A DNA stretch of 64,000 nt, from NCBI RefSeq assembly GCF_025685655.1, contig NZ_JAGSYG010000004.1:372001-436000 (forward strand), written 5' to 3'. This DNA comes from Acidicapsa ligni (GTDB taxonomy: Bacteria > Acidobacteriota > Terriglobia > Terriglobales > Acidobacteriaceae). A program made the translations under genes and the position numbers. Positions 52,314-61,144 of this stretch are shown here, one piece after another; position 1 is the first letter of the stretch; each line of letters begins with the position of its first letter. The notes beneath the pieces are model-generated. The model was not told where the DNA came from and searched no databases. It saw only the letters and a list, made by a program, of their open reading frames with translations.

Positions 52314-53615
52314 ATGACCCCTGAGCCCAACACTCCCCCTGTGAGTGGTCTCGCCGCCTTCGCCTCCCGTGATTTCCGCCGTTATCAGATGGCCAGGATG
52401 TCCGTGATCATCGGCGCCGAGGCACAGACCGTCGCCGTTGCCTGGCAGGTCTACTCCATCACGCATCGCGCTCTCGATCTCGGCTACACAGGCCTCGCCC
52501 TCTTTCTTCCAGGACTGCTCTTCCTGCTCCCCGCCGGGCACGCCGCCGACCGCTACGACCGACGCATGATCATCCTCATCTGCTACGGACTTCAGATCAT
52601 CTGCACCACCGCTCTCTTGACCATTGCCGTCCTCGGCCTGAAAAACATCTGGCTCATCTACGGAGTCCTTTTCCTCATTGGCCTGGGTCGCGCTTTTTCT
52701 GCTCCAGCCAGCTCCGCTCTCATCCCGCACCTCGTTCCAGAGGGCCAGTTCGTCAATGCCGTCACCTGGGGAGCAGCCATCTTCCAGCTCGCCAACATCG
52801 CCGGTCCAGCCCTCGGAGGCCTGCTCTTCACCCTCCCGCTCGGCTGGCTTGCCAGCGGAAAGCTCACCGGCCCCGGCATCGTCTACATAGCCACCCTCTG
52901 CTCTCTGCTCATTTTCGAAGTGCTGATCAGCACCATCTCCGTCCGTCTGGGCCGCATGGAGCACCGCGCCGCATCCGTCCAGGTCATCCTCGCCGGTTTC
53001 CAGTACGTGCGCCGCTCACCCATGCTCCTCGGCAGCTTTTCTTTGGATCTGTTCGTAGTCCTGCTCGGCGGAGCCACAGCGCTCATGCCCATCTTCGCTC
53101 AGGAAATCCTCCACATCGGCCCCAAAGGTCTGGGCATGTTGCGCGCCGCCCCAGCCGCAGGAGCACTGGTAATCTCCCTCGTTCTCGCCCGTTTTCCCAT
53201 GCGCCGTAAGGCAGGCAGACTCCTCTTCACCGCCGTCGGCATCTTCGGAGCAGGCACCATCCTCTTCGGCCTCTCGCACAATCTCGTCCTTAGCCTCATA
53301 GCCCTCGCCATCACCGGCGGAGCCGACATGATCAGCGTCGTCATCCGCAGCTCAGTCCTGCAACTGGCCACCCCGCCAGAAATGCGCGGCCGCGTCAGCG
53401 CTGTGAACTCCCTCTTTCTCGGAGCCTCCAACGAGCTCGGCGAATTCGAGAGCGGCCTGACCGCCCAATGGATGGGAGCCGTCCGCGCCACCGTAGTCGG
53501 CGGCATCGGAGCCCTGATGGTCACCGGCATCTGGCCCCTGATCTTCCCCAAACTAAGAAAAGCCGACCAGCTAACCGCAGCCGCCCTCCGCCAGGACCTC
53601 CATCCCAGGCCATAA
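52314..53615 (+). CDS. MFS transporter (EntS/MFS_3-like)
   Basis: 433 residues with about 12 hydrophobic helices. The N-terminus FASRDFRRYQMARMSVIIGAEAQTVAVAWQVY and the short loop GHAADRYDRRMIIL are typical of the MFS_3 group related to enterobactin exporter EntS. A siderophore or drug export role is possible, but no siderophore genes are nearby. A roughly 195-nt gap separates it from the VWFA gene. Confidence 0.88.
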   Translation: MTPEPNTPPVSGLAAFASRDFRRYQMARMSVIIGAEAQTVAVAWQVYSITHRALDLGYTGLALFLPGLLFLLPAGHAADRYDRRMIILICYGLQIICTTALLTIAVLGLKNIWLIYGVLFLIGLGRAFSAPASSALIPHLVPEGQFVNAVTWGAAIFQLANIAGPALGGLLFTLPLGWLASGKLTGPGIVYIATLCSLLIFEVLISTISVRLGRMEHRAASVQVILAGFQYVRRSPMLLGSFSLDLFVVLLGGATALMPIFAQEILHIGPKGLGMLRAAPAAGALVISLVLARFPMRRKAGRLLFTAVGIFGAGTILFGLSHNLVLSLIALAITGGADMISVVIRSSVLQLATPPEMRGRVSAVNSLFLGASNELGEFESGLTAQWMGAVRATVVGGIGALMVTGIWPLIFPKLRKADQLTAAALRQDLHPRP

Positions 53616-53741
53616 ATGCGGGTACCCATCTGAACAGCCTCGTCCCTCCCACCCAAACCAGCCCAAATCGAATACGTCTTAGAATCCTTCCACCTCGGAT
53701 CGCTCCCCTCATCCCGCCAAAAAATCTATACTTGAAAAGCC

Positions 53742-54995
53742 ATGTCCGAATTCCCACCCATTGAAGACCAGCTCGACCTGCTCCAAAAAGGCGCAGCCGA
53801 AATCATCCGCGTAAGCGACCTCCGCGAACGCCTCGAAGACTCCCGCAAAACCGGACGCCCTCTGCGCGTCAAAGCCGGTTTCGACCCCACTGCGCCCGAC
53901 CTCCATCTCGGCCACACCGTGCTCATGCGCAAGCTGCGCCACTTCCAGCAGCTCGGCCACCAGGTCATTTTCCTCGTCGGAGATTTCACCTCGCTCATCG
54001 GCGACCCCACCGGTCGCAACATCACCCGCAAGCCGCTCACCCGCGAGCAAATCAACGAAAACTCCGAAACCTACCAGCAGCAGGTCTTCAAAATTCTCGA
54101 CCGCGAAAAGACCGAGGTCCGCTTCAACTCCGAGTGGCTCGACAAACTAGGCTTCGAAGGCACCATCCGCCTCGCCGCCCACTTCACCGTCTCGCAGATG
54201 CTGGAGCGCGACGAATTCCACAAGCGTTACAATGCCGAGCAGCCCATCGGGCTCCACGAATTCCTCTACCCCGTCATGCAGGGCTACGACTCCGTTGCCC
54301 TCGAATGCGACGTCGAACTCGGCGGCACCGACCAGCGCTTCAACCTCCTCTGCGGTCGCGAACTCCAGCGCCACTACGGGCAGAAGCCCCAGATCGTGCT
54401 CATGACGCCCATCCTCGAAGGCCTCGACGGCGTGCAGAAGATGTCCAAATCCCTCGGCAACGCCATCGGCATCAACGAGCCGCCCCAGGAGATGTACGGC
54501 AAACTCATGTCCATCTCCGACGAACTCATGTGGAAGTACTGGATCTTCCTCACCGACCTCAAGCAATCTGAAGTCGAAGACCTCAAGGCCGAGGTAGCCT
54601 CTGGCGCCCTGCACCCCATGGAGGCCAAAAAGCGCCTCGCCCGCACCATCACCGCCGACTTCCACTCCCAGGAAGAGGCAGGCCGCGCCGACGAAAACTG
54701 GGCCCGCATGTTCCAGCAGAAAGTCACCAGCGAAGACCTCGAAGAAGTATCCATGACCTACGCCGATCTCGTCGGCCCATCCGGAGCCCCCGGCGCACTG
54801 CAAATCCGTCTGCCAAAACTGCTCGTCCAGCTAGGTCTTGCCGCCAGCGGAGCAGAAGCCAGCCGCAAAATTGCCGAAAACGCGGTAAAGCTAGATGGAG
54901 AACCAGCCTCCAACGCATTGATTCTGTTGGAAAAGCTGCCCGCACGCATAGCAGTTCGTCTGGGCAAACGTGCCAAGCTCGCAATTATCGAGTAA
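53742..54995 (+). CDS. tyrS: Tyrosine--tRNA ligase
   Basis: 417 residues, class I synthetase. HIGH-like motif HLGH (55-58) in [23 protein letters not shown] at about 233-237, and an S4-like C-terminal domain starting near residue 345. The [13 protein letters not shown] segment is nearer the TyrZ-type than E. coli TyrS. It charges tRNA-Tyr. Just after the stop is a weak 8-bp hairpin. Confidence 0.97.
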   Translation: MSEFPPIEDQLDLLQKGAAEIIRVSDLRERLEDSRKTGRPLRVKAGFDPTAPDLHLGHTVLMRKLRHFQQLGHQVIFLVGDFTSLIGDPTGRNITRKPLTREQINENSETYQQQVFKILDREKTEVRFNSEWLDKLGFEGTIRLAAHFTVSQMLERDEFHKRYNAEQPIGLHEFLYPVMQGYDSVALECDVELGGTDQRFNLLCGRELQRHYGQKPQIVLMTPILEGLDGVQKMSKSLGNAIGINEPPQEMYGKLMSISDELMWKYWIFLTDLKQSEVEDLKAEVASGALHPMEAKKRLARTITADFHSQEEAGRADENWARMFQQKVTSEDLEEVSMTYADLVGPSGAPGALQIRLPKLLVQLGLAASGAEASRKIAENAVKLDGEPASNALILLEKLPARIAVRLGKRAKLAIIE

Positions 54996-55020
54996 TTTGG
55001 CTCTTGCAAAAAAGCCAAAT
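54995..55020 (+). terminator. Weak hairpin between tyrS and the antitoxin gene
   Basis: An 8-bp perfect stem ATTTGGCT / AGCCAAAT with a 10-nt loop, beginning within the tyrS stop codon. No T-run. It may only partially end tyrS transcription. Confidence 0.45.
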
Positions 55021-55052
55021 GGCGCATACGCTATCTCCTAACGAGGTAAACC

Positions 55053-55487
55053 ATGGCCACATACGCAGTCCCGGAGGTATTAGGCGGAGACATCCTGCTA
55101 GGCCGTTCCCTGGCCAAAAGTGGCGCTCTTGCCGACCTCGTGCGGGACGGCTTGCCCGTCAAAGCGCTCCTGCTCCTGGCCGAGCGTCTCGATCTTCGCC
55201 AGTCTGAGATCGCCGAAAGCATCGGCATCCCCCTCCGGACCCTGACTCGCCGCATGGCCTCAGACGCTCGCCTCACCTCCGCCGAATCCGACCGAACGGT
55301 TCGCCTGGCCCAGGTCTACGCCACCGCAGTCGAAACCCTCGGGGACGGCAATAAGGCCGCAGCATGGCTTAAAACTCCAAACCGAGCCCTTCGCGGCCAA
55401 CGCCCGCTCGACCAGCTCGACACCGACCCCGGCGTTCGCGAAGTCGAAGACATCCTGGGCCGCATCGCCTACGGCGTCTACAGCTAG
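55053..55487 (+). CDS. Xre/MbcA/ParS-type antitoxin of a RES/Xre toxin-antitoxin pair
   Basis: 144 residues with GAGG 8 nt upstream of the ATG. The middle part LLAERLDLRQSEIAESIGIPLRTLTRRMASDARL is the Xre-like helix-turn-helix. The C-terminal part with TVRLAQVYATAVETLGDGNKAAAWLKTPNRALRGQRPLDQL is the toxin-binding DUF2384 (MbcA/ParS) domain. It is followed after 3 nt by the RES toxin. Antitoxins of this family bind their own promoter and neutralise the toxin's active site. Confidence 0.92.
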   Translation: MATYAVPEVLGGDILLGRSLAKSGALADLVRDGLPVKALLLLAERLDLRQSEIAESIGIPLRTLTRRMASDARLTSAESDRTVRLAQVYATAVETLGDGNKAAAWLKTPNRALRGQRPLDQLDTDPGVREVEDILGRIAYGVYS

Positions 55488-55490
55488 CAA

Positions 55491-55970
55491 ATGCGAATCT
55501 GGCGGCTCTGCAAGGAAAAATACGCAGCAGACCCATTCTCCGGCGAAGGCGCACGCCTCTTCGGCGGTCGCTGGAACTCCCCCGGAGTCCCCATGGCCTA
55601 CGCCTCTACCTCACTCGCCCTGGCCGCAATGGAACTCTTCGTCCACATCGAACCAAACCTGATTCCGAGCGACCTGGTCTCCATCAGTGCCGAACTCCCG
55701 GTAGACGAACCTGTCCAGCAATGGTCCATCGACACTCTGCCCTCAAACTGGTGGAGCGACGAACTAGGCCCCATCCGTGAGCTGGGCGACCAGTGGATTC
55801 GCAGCAAACAGTCTCTGGCCGTGCTCGTTCCATCCGTCCCAATCCGCCAGGAGTGGAACATTCTCATCAACCCGCTCAACCCCGGGATAGGCAAACTCAA
55901 ACTCGAATCCGTCCAGCCCTTCACCTTCGACGCTCGCATGTTCTCCGCAAGCATGTTTGCCGCAAAGTAA
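55491..55970 (+). CDS. RES-domain NAD+-degrading toxin
   Basis: 159 residues. MRIWRLCKEKYAADPFSGEGARLFGGRWNSPGVPMAYAS contains the conserved Arg and RES beta strand, and AAMELFVHIEPN the Glu. The last stretch FDARMFSASMFAAK ends the domain in the usual way. Family members consume cellular NAD+ (NAD+ phosphorylase/hydrolase), giving bacteriostasis. Start ATG 55491 sits 3 nt after the antitoxin stop, so one operon is clear. Both key residues are present, so it looks active rather than degenerate. Confidence 0.92.
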   Translation: MRIWRLCKEKYAADPFSGEGARLFGGRWNSPGVPMAYASTSLALAAMELFVHIEPNLIPSDLVSISAELPVDEPVQQWSIDTLPSNWWSDELGPIRELGDQWIRSKQSLAVLVPSVPIRQEWNILINPLNPGIGKLKLESVQPFTFDARMFSASMFAAK

Positions 55971-55985
55971 TTTCCAGCACTCTTC

Positions 55986-56564
55986 CTACTCCGGCTCAAA
56001 CTCCGCCATATCCGGCTCCGTCCACAACAGAATGGCCTGCGGCAACGTAAGCATCAACACCACGGTCGCCAGCACCATCGGATAGAGCAAAGTCTCTCCA
56101 ATCACGTGAAGAATCGGCAACTCAGCACTCTTCCAACGCGTCCACGCCGAGAGCAGCCACAGGATACCCACCGCACCGGAAATCCACTGATACGCCTGAT
56201 AATGCGCACGGTCGCGCAACCCCAGCTCGCGCTCGTCACTCCGCCACTCGCCCTCCGGAGCAACATGCGTGAGCCGCAGATAAAGCCCCAGCGGTATCAG
56301 CGGCGAAGGCATCCCCGAGCTACGCGGAGCCTTATCTGTGAATGGGCGAACCAGCCCTCCGCGCCCATATCCCCCAAGCAGAAAATGGTTAACCCCGGCC
56401 GCGAGAAAGACAAGATAATAGCCGCTCGTCCGCCACGCATCCAGCCAACCCATCCCGGCCATCGCAACGATCATCGCCGCATAAATCCAAAGAACCAGCC
56501 ATCGTCGCTGCGACCTGCGCGAAAGATCCACCGGCTTGCCCATCAACATCAGTTCCGCTCGCAT
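55986..56564 (-). CDS. Membrane protein with an XRE regulator partner
   Basis: 192 residues. Four hydrophobic segments (LVLWIYAAMIVAMAGMGWL; YYLVFLAAGVNHFLLGGY; AYQWISGAVGILWLLSAW; PMVLATVVLMLTLPQAILL) with a charged loop between the second and third (about 70-125; PEGEWRSDERELGLRDRAHY). No recognised catalytic motif. It starts 23 nt after the XRE regulator stop, so both form one unit. This arrangement (a small HTH protein followed by a membrane protein) recurs in many bacteria with unknown outcome. Confidence 0.75.
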   Translation of the reverse strand: MRAELMLMGKPVDLSRRSQRRWLVLWIYAAMIVAMAGMGWLDAWRTSGYYLVFLAAGVNHFLLGGYGRGGLVRPFTDKAPRSSGMPSPLIPLGLYLRLTHVAPEGEWRSDERELGLRDRAHYQAYQWISGAVGILWLLSAWTRWKSAELPILHVIGETLLYPMVLATVVLMLTLPQAILLWTEPDMAEFEPE

Positions 56565-56587
56565 CGTATCTCCTCGAAAACCGACTC

Positions 56588-56866
56588 TTACGTCCGCGCC
56601 CCGTAAACCTGCTCACTCAACGGCTGAAACGGCTTCGTAGAAAAGATCGCCTCCACCGGCAGTCCAAAAAACTCCGAAAGCCCAAACGCCAGCTTGAGAC
56701 TCGGGCTGTAATCCCCGCGCTCCAGAAAGCCGATCGTCTGATAATTCACCCCGAGCGCATCCGCCAACTGCTGCCGGCTCACCCCACGCTCCGCCCGCAG
56801 CACGGCAATGCGGTTATAAATTCCGCTCTCGCCCGGCCCGGATCGTGTTTGGGTGTTTTCAGTCAC
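56588..56866 (-). CDS. XRE family transcriptional regulator
   Basis: 92 residues. The HTH_3 helix-turn-helix runs IYNRIAVLRAERGVSRQQLADALGVNYQTIGFLERGDYSPSLKLAF (about 16-61), with almost no extra domain. The final GLPVEAIFSTKPF extension is common in this group. A palindrome and a perfect minus-strand -35 box (TTGACA) lie just upstream, so autoregulation is likely. Confidence 0.9.
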   Translation of the reverse strand: MTENTQTRSGPGESGIYNRIAVLRAERGVSRQQLADALGVNYQTIGFLERGDYSPSLKLAFGLSEFFGLPVEAIFSTKPFQPLSEQVYGART

Positions 56867-56875
56867 ATAGATATA

Positions 56876-56901
56876 TTGCGTATACGCAACAGTATTGTCA
56901 A
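56876..56901 (-). promoter_or_regulatory. XRE operator palindrome with adjacent -35 box
   Basis: TTGCGTATACGCAA (56876-56889) is a perfect 14-bp palindrome. On the minus strand TTGACA (56896-56901) lies 6 nt from it, in promoter orientation for the XRE gene, so the palindrome would fall in the spacer/-10 region and block initiation when bound. The same site is about 80-95 bp before the opposite-strand opu operon, which could also be regulated. Confidence 0.65.
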
Positions 56902-56971
56902 TCTATAAAACGAATAAACTTTCCATTCCTCCCGCAAGTACACTAATCCTGCAGACGAAGAGGGAGACGCA

Positions 56972-57778
56972 ATGTCCGCCGCAATCGAGTTCCGCGAAGT
57001 CTCCTTCGCCATCCCGCAAGGCCGCCTGCTCCTCGACAAAATTTCTCTGACGCTGGAAGAAGGCACCACCACCGCCATTCTCGGCCGCAGCGGCTCCGGC
57101 AAAACCACCCTCATGCGAACAGTCAATCGCATGATCGAGTACACCAGCGGCGAAGTCTTCGTTCACGGCAAAAGCAATCGCAGCGCGGATCTCATCCAGC
57201 TCCGCCGCAGCATGGGCTATGTCATCCAGGAAACCGGCCTCTTTCCCCATTTCACCGTCGAACGCAACGTAGGCCTCGTCCCCGAGATTCAAGGCCGCCC
57301 CAAATCGGAGCGCCAAAACCACAGCCGCGAACTTCTCACCACAGTAGGCCTGCCCCCGGAAACCTTCGCCGCCCGCTACCCCCATCAGCTCTCCGGAGGT
57401 CAGCGTCAGCGCGTCGGCCTGGCCCGTGCCCTCGCCGCCGATCCGCCAATCCTCCTCATGGACGAGCCCTTTGGAGCCCTCGATCCGCTCACCCGCGCCG
57501 AAATGCAGGACATGCTTCGCACCCTCCTGCAGCATTTGCACAAGACCGTCCTTCTCGTCACCCACGACCTCGATGAAGCCCTCTACCTCGCCCATCGCAT
57601 CGTCCTGCTCGAAGAAGGCAAACTCATCGCGAACCTCACTCCACACGAATTCCTGAACTCTCCCCAGCCCCAGGTCCGTTCCTACATCCAGGCCTTTCAC
57701 CGCGGCGAAAGAGGCAATGCTGGCGATCCAATCACCGCCTGTCTGCCGCAAACAAAATCAAATGCGCTAACCAGCTAA
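56972..57778 (+). CDS. Compatible-solute (glycine betaine/choline-type) ABC transporter, ATP-binding subunit
   Basis: 268 residues. Walker A GRSGSGKTT (38-46), Q-loop YVIQETGLFPHFTVERN, signature LSGGQRQRVGLARAL, Walker B ILLMDEPFGALDP and switch His VTHDLDEAL. This is the ProV/OpuCA-like quaternary-amine transporter ATPase. A CBS pair, found in OpuA-type ATPases, is missing after residue 240, leaving a short tail. First gene of a three-gene operon. Confidence 0.93.
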   Translation: MSAAIEFREVSFAIPQGRLLLDKISLTLEEGTTTAILGRSGSGKTTLMRTVNRMIEYTSGEVFVHGKSNRSADLIQLRRSMGYVIQETGLFPHFTVERNVGLVPEIQGRPKSERQNHSRELLTTVGLPPETFAARYPHQLSGGQRQRVGLARALAADPPILLMDEPFGALDPLTRAEMQDMLRTLLQHLHKTVLLVTHDLDEALYLAHRIVLLEEGKLIANLTPHEFLNSPQPQVRSYIQAFHRGERGNAGDPITACLPQTKSNALTS

Positions 57779-57781
57779 AAG

Positions 57782-58411
57782 ATGACCCCGTTTCTGACCC
57801 AATACGGCAGCGAAATCGCCACCCTCACGCTGGAGCATCTCTGGCTCACCGCCTCAGCCATGCTCTTCGCCTCGGCCATCGCTATCCCCGCAGGAATCTG
57901 GCTCACCCGCGCCCCGCGCTGGGCCAACCCCATCCTCACGCTGGCCAACATTCTTCAGACCATCCCGTCCCTGGCCCTGTTTGGCTTCCTCCTGCCGCTC
58001 CCCTGGCTCGGAGATCGCGCTGCCCGCATCGCCATCCTCGCCCTCACCGCCTACGCCCTGCTGCCCATCCTCCGCAACACCTACGCAGGCATCCGTAACA
58101 TCGACCCCGCCGTCATTGAAGTAGCCAAAGCTCTCGGCCTCACCGATTCCCAACGCCTCTTCAAAGTGGAGCTCCCACTCGCCGCCTCCTTCATCCTCGC
58201 CGGCCTGCGCACCGCCACTGTTACCTGCGTCGGCATTGCAACCATAGCGGCCGCAGTCGGTGCCGGAGGACTCGGCGAACTCATCTTTCGCGGCGTAGCC
58301 TCCGTCGATAACCGTCTCGTTCTCGCCGGAGCCATCCCCGCCGCCCTCCTGGCTCTCGCCGCAGACGCCGCTCTCGGCCTCCTGGAGCGCCACTTCAGAG
58401 CGCGCAAATGA
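57782..58411 (+). CDS. Compatible-solute ABC transporter permease
   Basis: 209 residues, with about 6 helices. The inner-membrane permease motif appears as the EAA-like loop VIEVAKALGLTDSQRLFKVELPLA. AGIRNIDP and GAGGLGELIFRGVAS fit the OpuCB/OpuCD permease family, which forms a homodimer in ABC transporters for glycine betaine, carnitine or choline. Its ATG lies 3 nt after the ATPase stop; its stop overlaps the substrate-binding gene start by 4 nt. Confidence 0.9.
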   Translation: MTPFLTQYGSEIATLTLEHLWLTASAMLFASAIAIPAGIWLTRAPRWANPILTLANILQTIPSLALFGFLLPLPWLGDRAARIAILALTAYALLPILRNTYAGIRNIDPAVIEVAKALGLTDSQRLFKVELPLAASFILAGLRTATVTCVGIATIAAAVGAGGLGELIFRGVASVDNRLVLAGAIPAALLALAADAALGLLERHFRARK

Positions 58412-59289
58412 GGCACCGGCTCGCAGCACTCATCCTCCTTCCATTGCTGGCTGTAATCTCCTGCGCTCCACCCCACCCCGACCACCCCGTCATCGGGGCC
58501 AAAAACTTCACCGAACAGGTAGTCCTCGGCGAACTGCTCGCCCAGGAGATTGAAGCCAAATCCAGCCTCAAAGTAGAACGCCGCTTCTATCTCGCCGGGA
58601 GCTACATCTGTCAGCAGGCCCTCGTTTCAGGCCGCATCGACGCCTACGTCGAATACACCGGCACAGCCCTGACAGCAATCCTCAAGCAGCCATTGGATCG
58701 CAACCCCGACTCAGTCTTGAACACCGTCCGAACCCTGTACAGCTCGCGCTATAACGTGGCCGTAGCCGACCCGTTAGGCTTTGAAAACACTTTCGCCATG
58801 ATCATCCGCGGAGAAGATGCCCAACGTCTTCACATCGCAACGTTGACCGATGCCGCGCAATACGCGCCCCAATGGCGTCTTGGCGTAGGCTATGAATTCG
58901 AACAACGCCCCGACGGTCTCCCCGGACTCTCCGCCGTCTATGGCCTGCATTTCAAAGATTCGCCAAGAACGATGGATCTCGGCCTGCTCTACCGCGCCCT
59001 CAACGCCCACCAGGTCGACATCATCGCAGGCAACTCAACCGACGGCCCCATCCAGACCTTCGGCTTGACCGTCCTCCAGGACGACAAACATTACTTCCCG
59101 CCCTACCAGGCCGTACCGCTGGTTCGCAAGGAAGCCATCCAACGCTGGCCTCAAATCCAGACAGCACTCAACGCATTAGCAGGCAAAATCACCGCCAACG
59201 ACATGCGCACCATGAACGAAGCAATCGACGGCCAACATCGCGATCCAGCAGAAGTAGTCAAAGAATTCCGCCACAACAAAGCCCTCTAA
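58408..59289 (+). CDS. Compatible-solute ABC transporter substrate-binding lipoprotein
   Basis: 293 residues. A lipobox (LLAVISCAPP; Cys at residue 20 or so) anchors it to the membrane. The OpuAC-type domain follows: VIGAKNFTEQVVLGELLAQEIEA, RIDAYVEYTGTALT, LGLLYRALNAHQVDIIAGNSTDG. The aromatic cage residues cannot be identified by eye. Ligand likely a quaternary amine, but a D/L-methionine-like or other ligand is possible. No osmoregulatory promoter is visible. A repeat element follows the gene. Confidence 0.88.
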   Translation: MRHRLAALILLPLLAVISCAPPHPDHPVIGAKNFTEQVVLGELLAQEIEAKSSLKVERRFYLAGSYICQQALVSGRIDAYVEYTGTALTAILKQPLDRNPDSVLNTVRTLYSSRYNVAVADPLGFENTFAMIIRGEDAQRLHIATLTDAAQYAPQWRLGVGYEFEQRPDGLPGLSAVYGLHFKDSPRTMDLGLLYRALNAHQVDIIAGNSTDGPIQTFGLTVLQDDKHYFPPYQAVPLVRKEAIQRWPQIQTALNALAGKITANDMRTMNEAIDGQHRDPAEVVKEFRHNKAL

Positions 59290-59314
59290 ACATCCAAACA
59301 ACATCCCAAACCAG

Positions 59315-59437
59315 CCCATTCCCCTAGCCCTTGCCCTTGCCGTTGCAGTTGCAGTTGCCCTTGCCTTTCTGTCTGTCATTCCCGAAGGGAATCTGCTGTT
59401 AGCCGTTGCCGTTGCAGTTGCCCTTGCCCCCATTCCC
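59315..59437 (+). repeat. Dispersed NNTTGC/ATTCCC-hairpin element, copy B, with possible 9-bp flanking repeats
   Basis: Hexamers (CCTTGC, CGTTGC, AGTTGC) run from about 59325 to 59365. The core TTTCTGTCTGTCATTCCC with hairpin ATTCCC-GAA-GGGAAT (59378-59392) and CTGCTGTTAG follow. More hexamers (CGTTGC, CGTTGC, AGTTGC, CCTTGC) extend to about 59428. CCCATTCCC occurs at 59315-59323 and at 59429-59437, exactly flanking the element, like a target-site duplication. It lies between the binding-protein gene and folD. Confidence 0.75.
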
Positions 59438-59515
59438 AAGCCAACCCAAAACCCACAAACAATCCCCATGCATCTCAGCGCGATACCATAAAGAGTCGGA
59501 GAGGATCAGAACCAC

Positions 59516-60430
59516 ATGGGCAAAATTCTGGACGGCGCATCCATCGCCACCGAAATCAAAAAAGAAGTAGCAGAAGAAGTAAAACTGTTAGCTGAAAAGG
59601 GAATTCGCCCCGGCCTCGCCGCCGTGCTGGTCGGCAATGTCGCGGCATCCGAGATTTACGTACGCAGCAAGGTAAAAACCTGCGCCGAGCTAGGCCTCTT
59701 CAGCGAGATGCTCACCCCGCCGGAATCCATCACCACGGCAGAGATGCTCGCTCTCGTAACCGCCCTGAATGCACGCGAAGACATCGACGGCATCCTGCTG
59801 CAACTGCCCCTACCCGCGCATGTCGATGCAAAATTGCTCCTCGATGCCGTCTCGCCAGAGAAAGATGTAGATGGATTTCACCCCGTCAATGCTGGTCGTT
59901 TGCAGGCAGGCCGTCCCGCTCTCGCTCCCTGCACACCAGCCGGAGTCATCGAAATCCTCAAGCGCAGCGGCATCCCGATCGCAGGCCAGAGAGCCGTCAT
60001 CGTTGGCCGCAGCGACATCGTCGGCAAACCCGCAGCAATGCTGCTCCTGCATGAGAACGCCACCATCACCATCTGCCACTCCAAAACCCGCGATCTGGCT
60101 GCCGTCACGCGTGAAGCGGACATCCTCATCGCCGCCATCGGCCGCCCCGGATTCATCACCCCGGAGATGGTGAAGCCCGGCGCGACAGTCATCGACGTTG
60201 GCATCAACCGCATCACCGACAGGGCGGAGTTTGAAAAGTTCTTCGCCGGCGACGCCAAACGCGAAGAGACGTTCTCCAAGCGCGGCTCAACCATCGTAGG
60301 TGACGTGCATCCCAAGGCCTTTGAAGTAGCAGGCGCATATACGCCTGTACCGGGCGGCGTCGGTCCCCTGACAATCGCGATGCTCATGTCAAACACCGTT
60401 CGCGCAGCGCGTATGCGGCGAGGACTGTAA
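59516..60430 (+). CDS. folD: Bifunctional methylenetetrahydrofolate dehydrogenase / methenyltetrahydrofolate cyclohydrolase
   Basis: 304 residues. SEIYVRSKVKTCAELG holds the catalytic Tyr/Lys region, DGILLQLPLPAHVD the substrate segment and VIVGRSDIVGKPAAMLL the NADP site. DVHPKAFEVAGAYTPVPGGVGPLTIAMLM closes the domain. FolD interconverts 5,10-methylene- and 10-formyl-THF in one-carbon metabolism. The coaE start lies 4 nt after its stop, so co-translation is likely. Confidence 0.97.
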   Translation: MGKILDGASIATEIKKEVAEEVKLLAEKGIRPGLAAVLVGNVAASEIYVRSKVKTCAELGLFSEMLTPPESITTAEMLALVTALNAREDIDGILLQLPLPAHVDAKLLLDAVSPEKDVDGFHPVNAGRLQAGRPALAPCTPAGVIEILKRSGIPIAGQRAVIVGRSDIVGKPAAMLLLHENATITICHSKTRDLAAVTREADILIAAIGRPGFITPEMVKPGATVIDVGINRITDRAEFEKFFAGDAKREETFSKRGSTIVGDVHPKAFEVAGAYTPVPGGVGPLTIAMLMSNTVRAARMRRGL

Positions 60431-60434
60431 ACCA

Positions 60435-61142
60435 GTGTTGCGCGTAGGCCTCACCGGCGGATTGGGCAGCGGCAAAAGCACCGTCGCCCAATACTTCCGC
60501 GAGCTCGGCGCAAACGTCATTGAGGCCGATGAACTCGGCCGCGCGCTCATGGAGCCAGGGCAGCCTGTCTTCGCCGAAATAGTACATGTCTTCGGCGAAG
60601 ACATACTCGCCGCGAACGGCCATCTCGATCGCGCCAGGCTCGCCGGCTTAGCCTTCACCGGCGGGCGTCTGCATGAGCTGAATGCCATCGTGCATCCCGC
60701 CGTGATTGCAGCGCAGGTCCAGTGGATGAAGCAGGTATTCGCGCAAAATCAGGCCGCCGTCGCGATGGTGGAGTCAGCTCTGATCTTTGAAGTAGAGCGC
60801 GATGCCCGCCAGCGCGGCGAATCGGAAAGCCTTCTGACAGACTGGCGTCAGCGCTTCGATTGCGTCATCCTTGTAACCGCTCCAGACGATGTGAAGATTG
60901 CGCGATTCGTCTCTCGCGTCTCTCCAGGTGGCTGGAACGAACAGACCGCTGCCGACGCCCGTTCCCGTCTGTCCCGCCAGCTTCCCGATGCAGACAAGAT
61001 TCCTCGCGCCGACTACGTCATCGAAAACGCAGGGGATCGATCGAATCTTCAGGATCAGGTAACACATATCTGGAGCGATCTCGTCCATCGCACCAATAAG
61101 TCAGACCGATCCCCAGTTACTAACATCACTAACATTAGCTAA
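60435..61142 (+). CDS. coaE: Dephospho-CoA kinase
   Basis: 235 residues from GTG 60435. P-loop GGLGSGKST (8-16) at the very N-terminus, then DELGRALMEPGQPVFAEI and the lid region RFVSRVSPGGWNEQTAADARSRLSRQL. It phosphorylates dephospho-CoA to CoA with ATP. The C-terminal 30 residues (about 205-235) are unusually polar, including a final NKSDRSPVTNITNIS tail not seen in short CoaE proteins. Converges on the PQQ gene with a 2-nt gap. Confidence 0.94.
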   Translation: MLRVGLTGGLGSGKSTVAQYFRELGANVIEADELGRALMEPGQPVFAEIVHVFGEDILAANGHLDRARLAGLAFTGGRLHELNAIVHPAVIAAQVQWMKQVFAQNQAAVAMVESALIFEVERDARQRGESESLLTDWRQRFDCVILVTAPDDVKIARFVSRVSPGGWNEQTAADARSRLSRQLPDADKIPRADYVIENAGDRSNLQDQVTHIWSDLVHRTNKSDRSPVTNITNIS

Positions 61143-61144
61143 CA

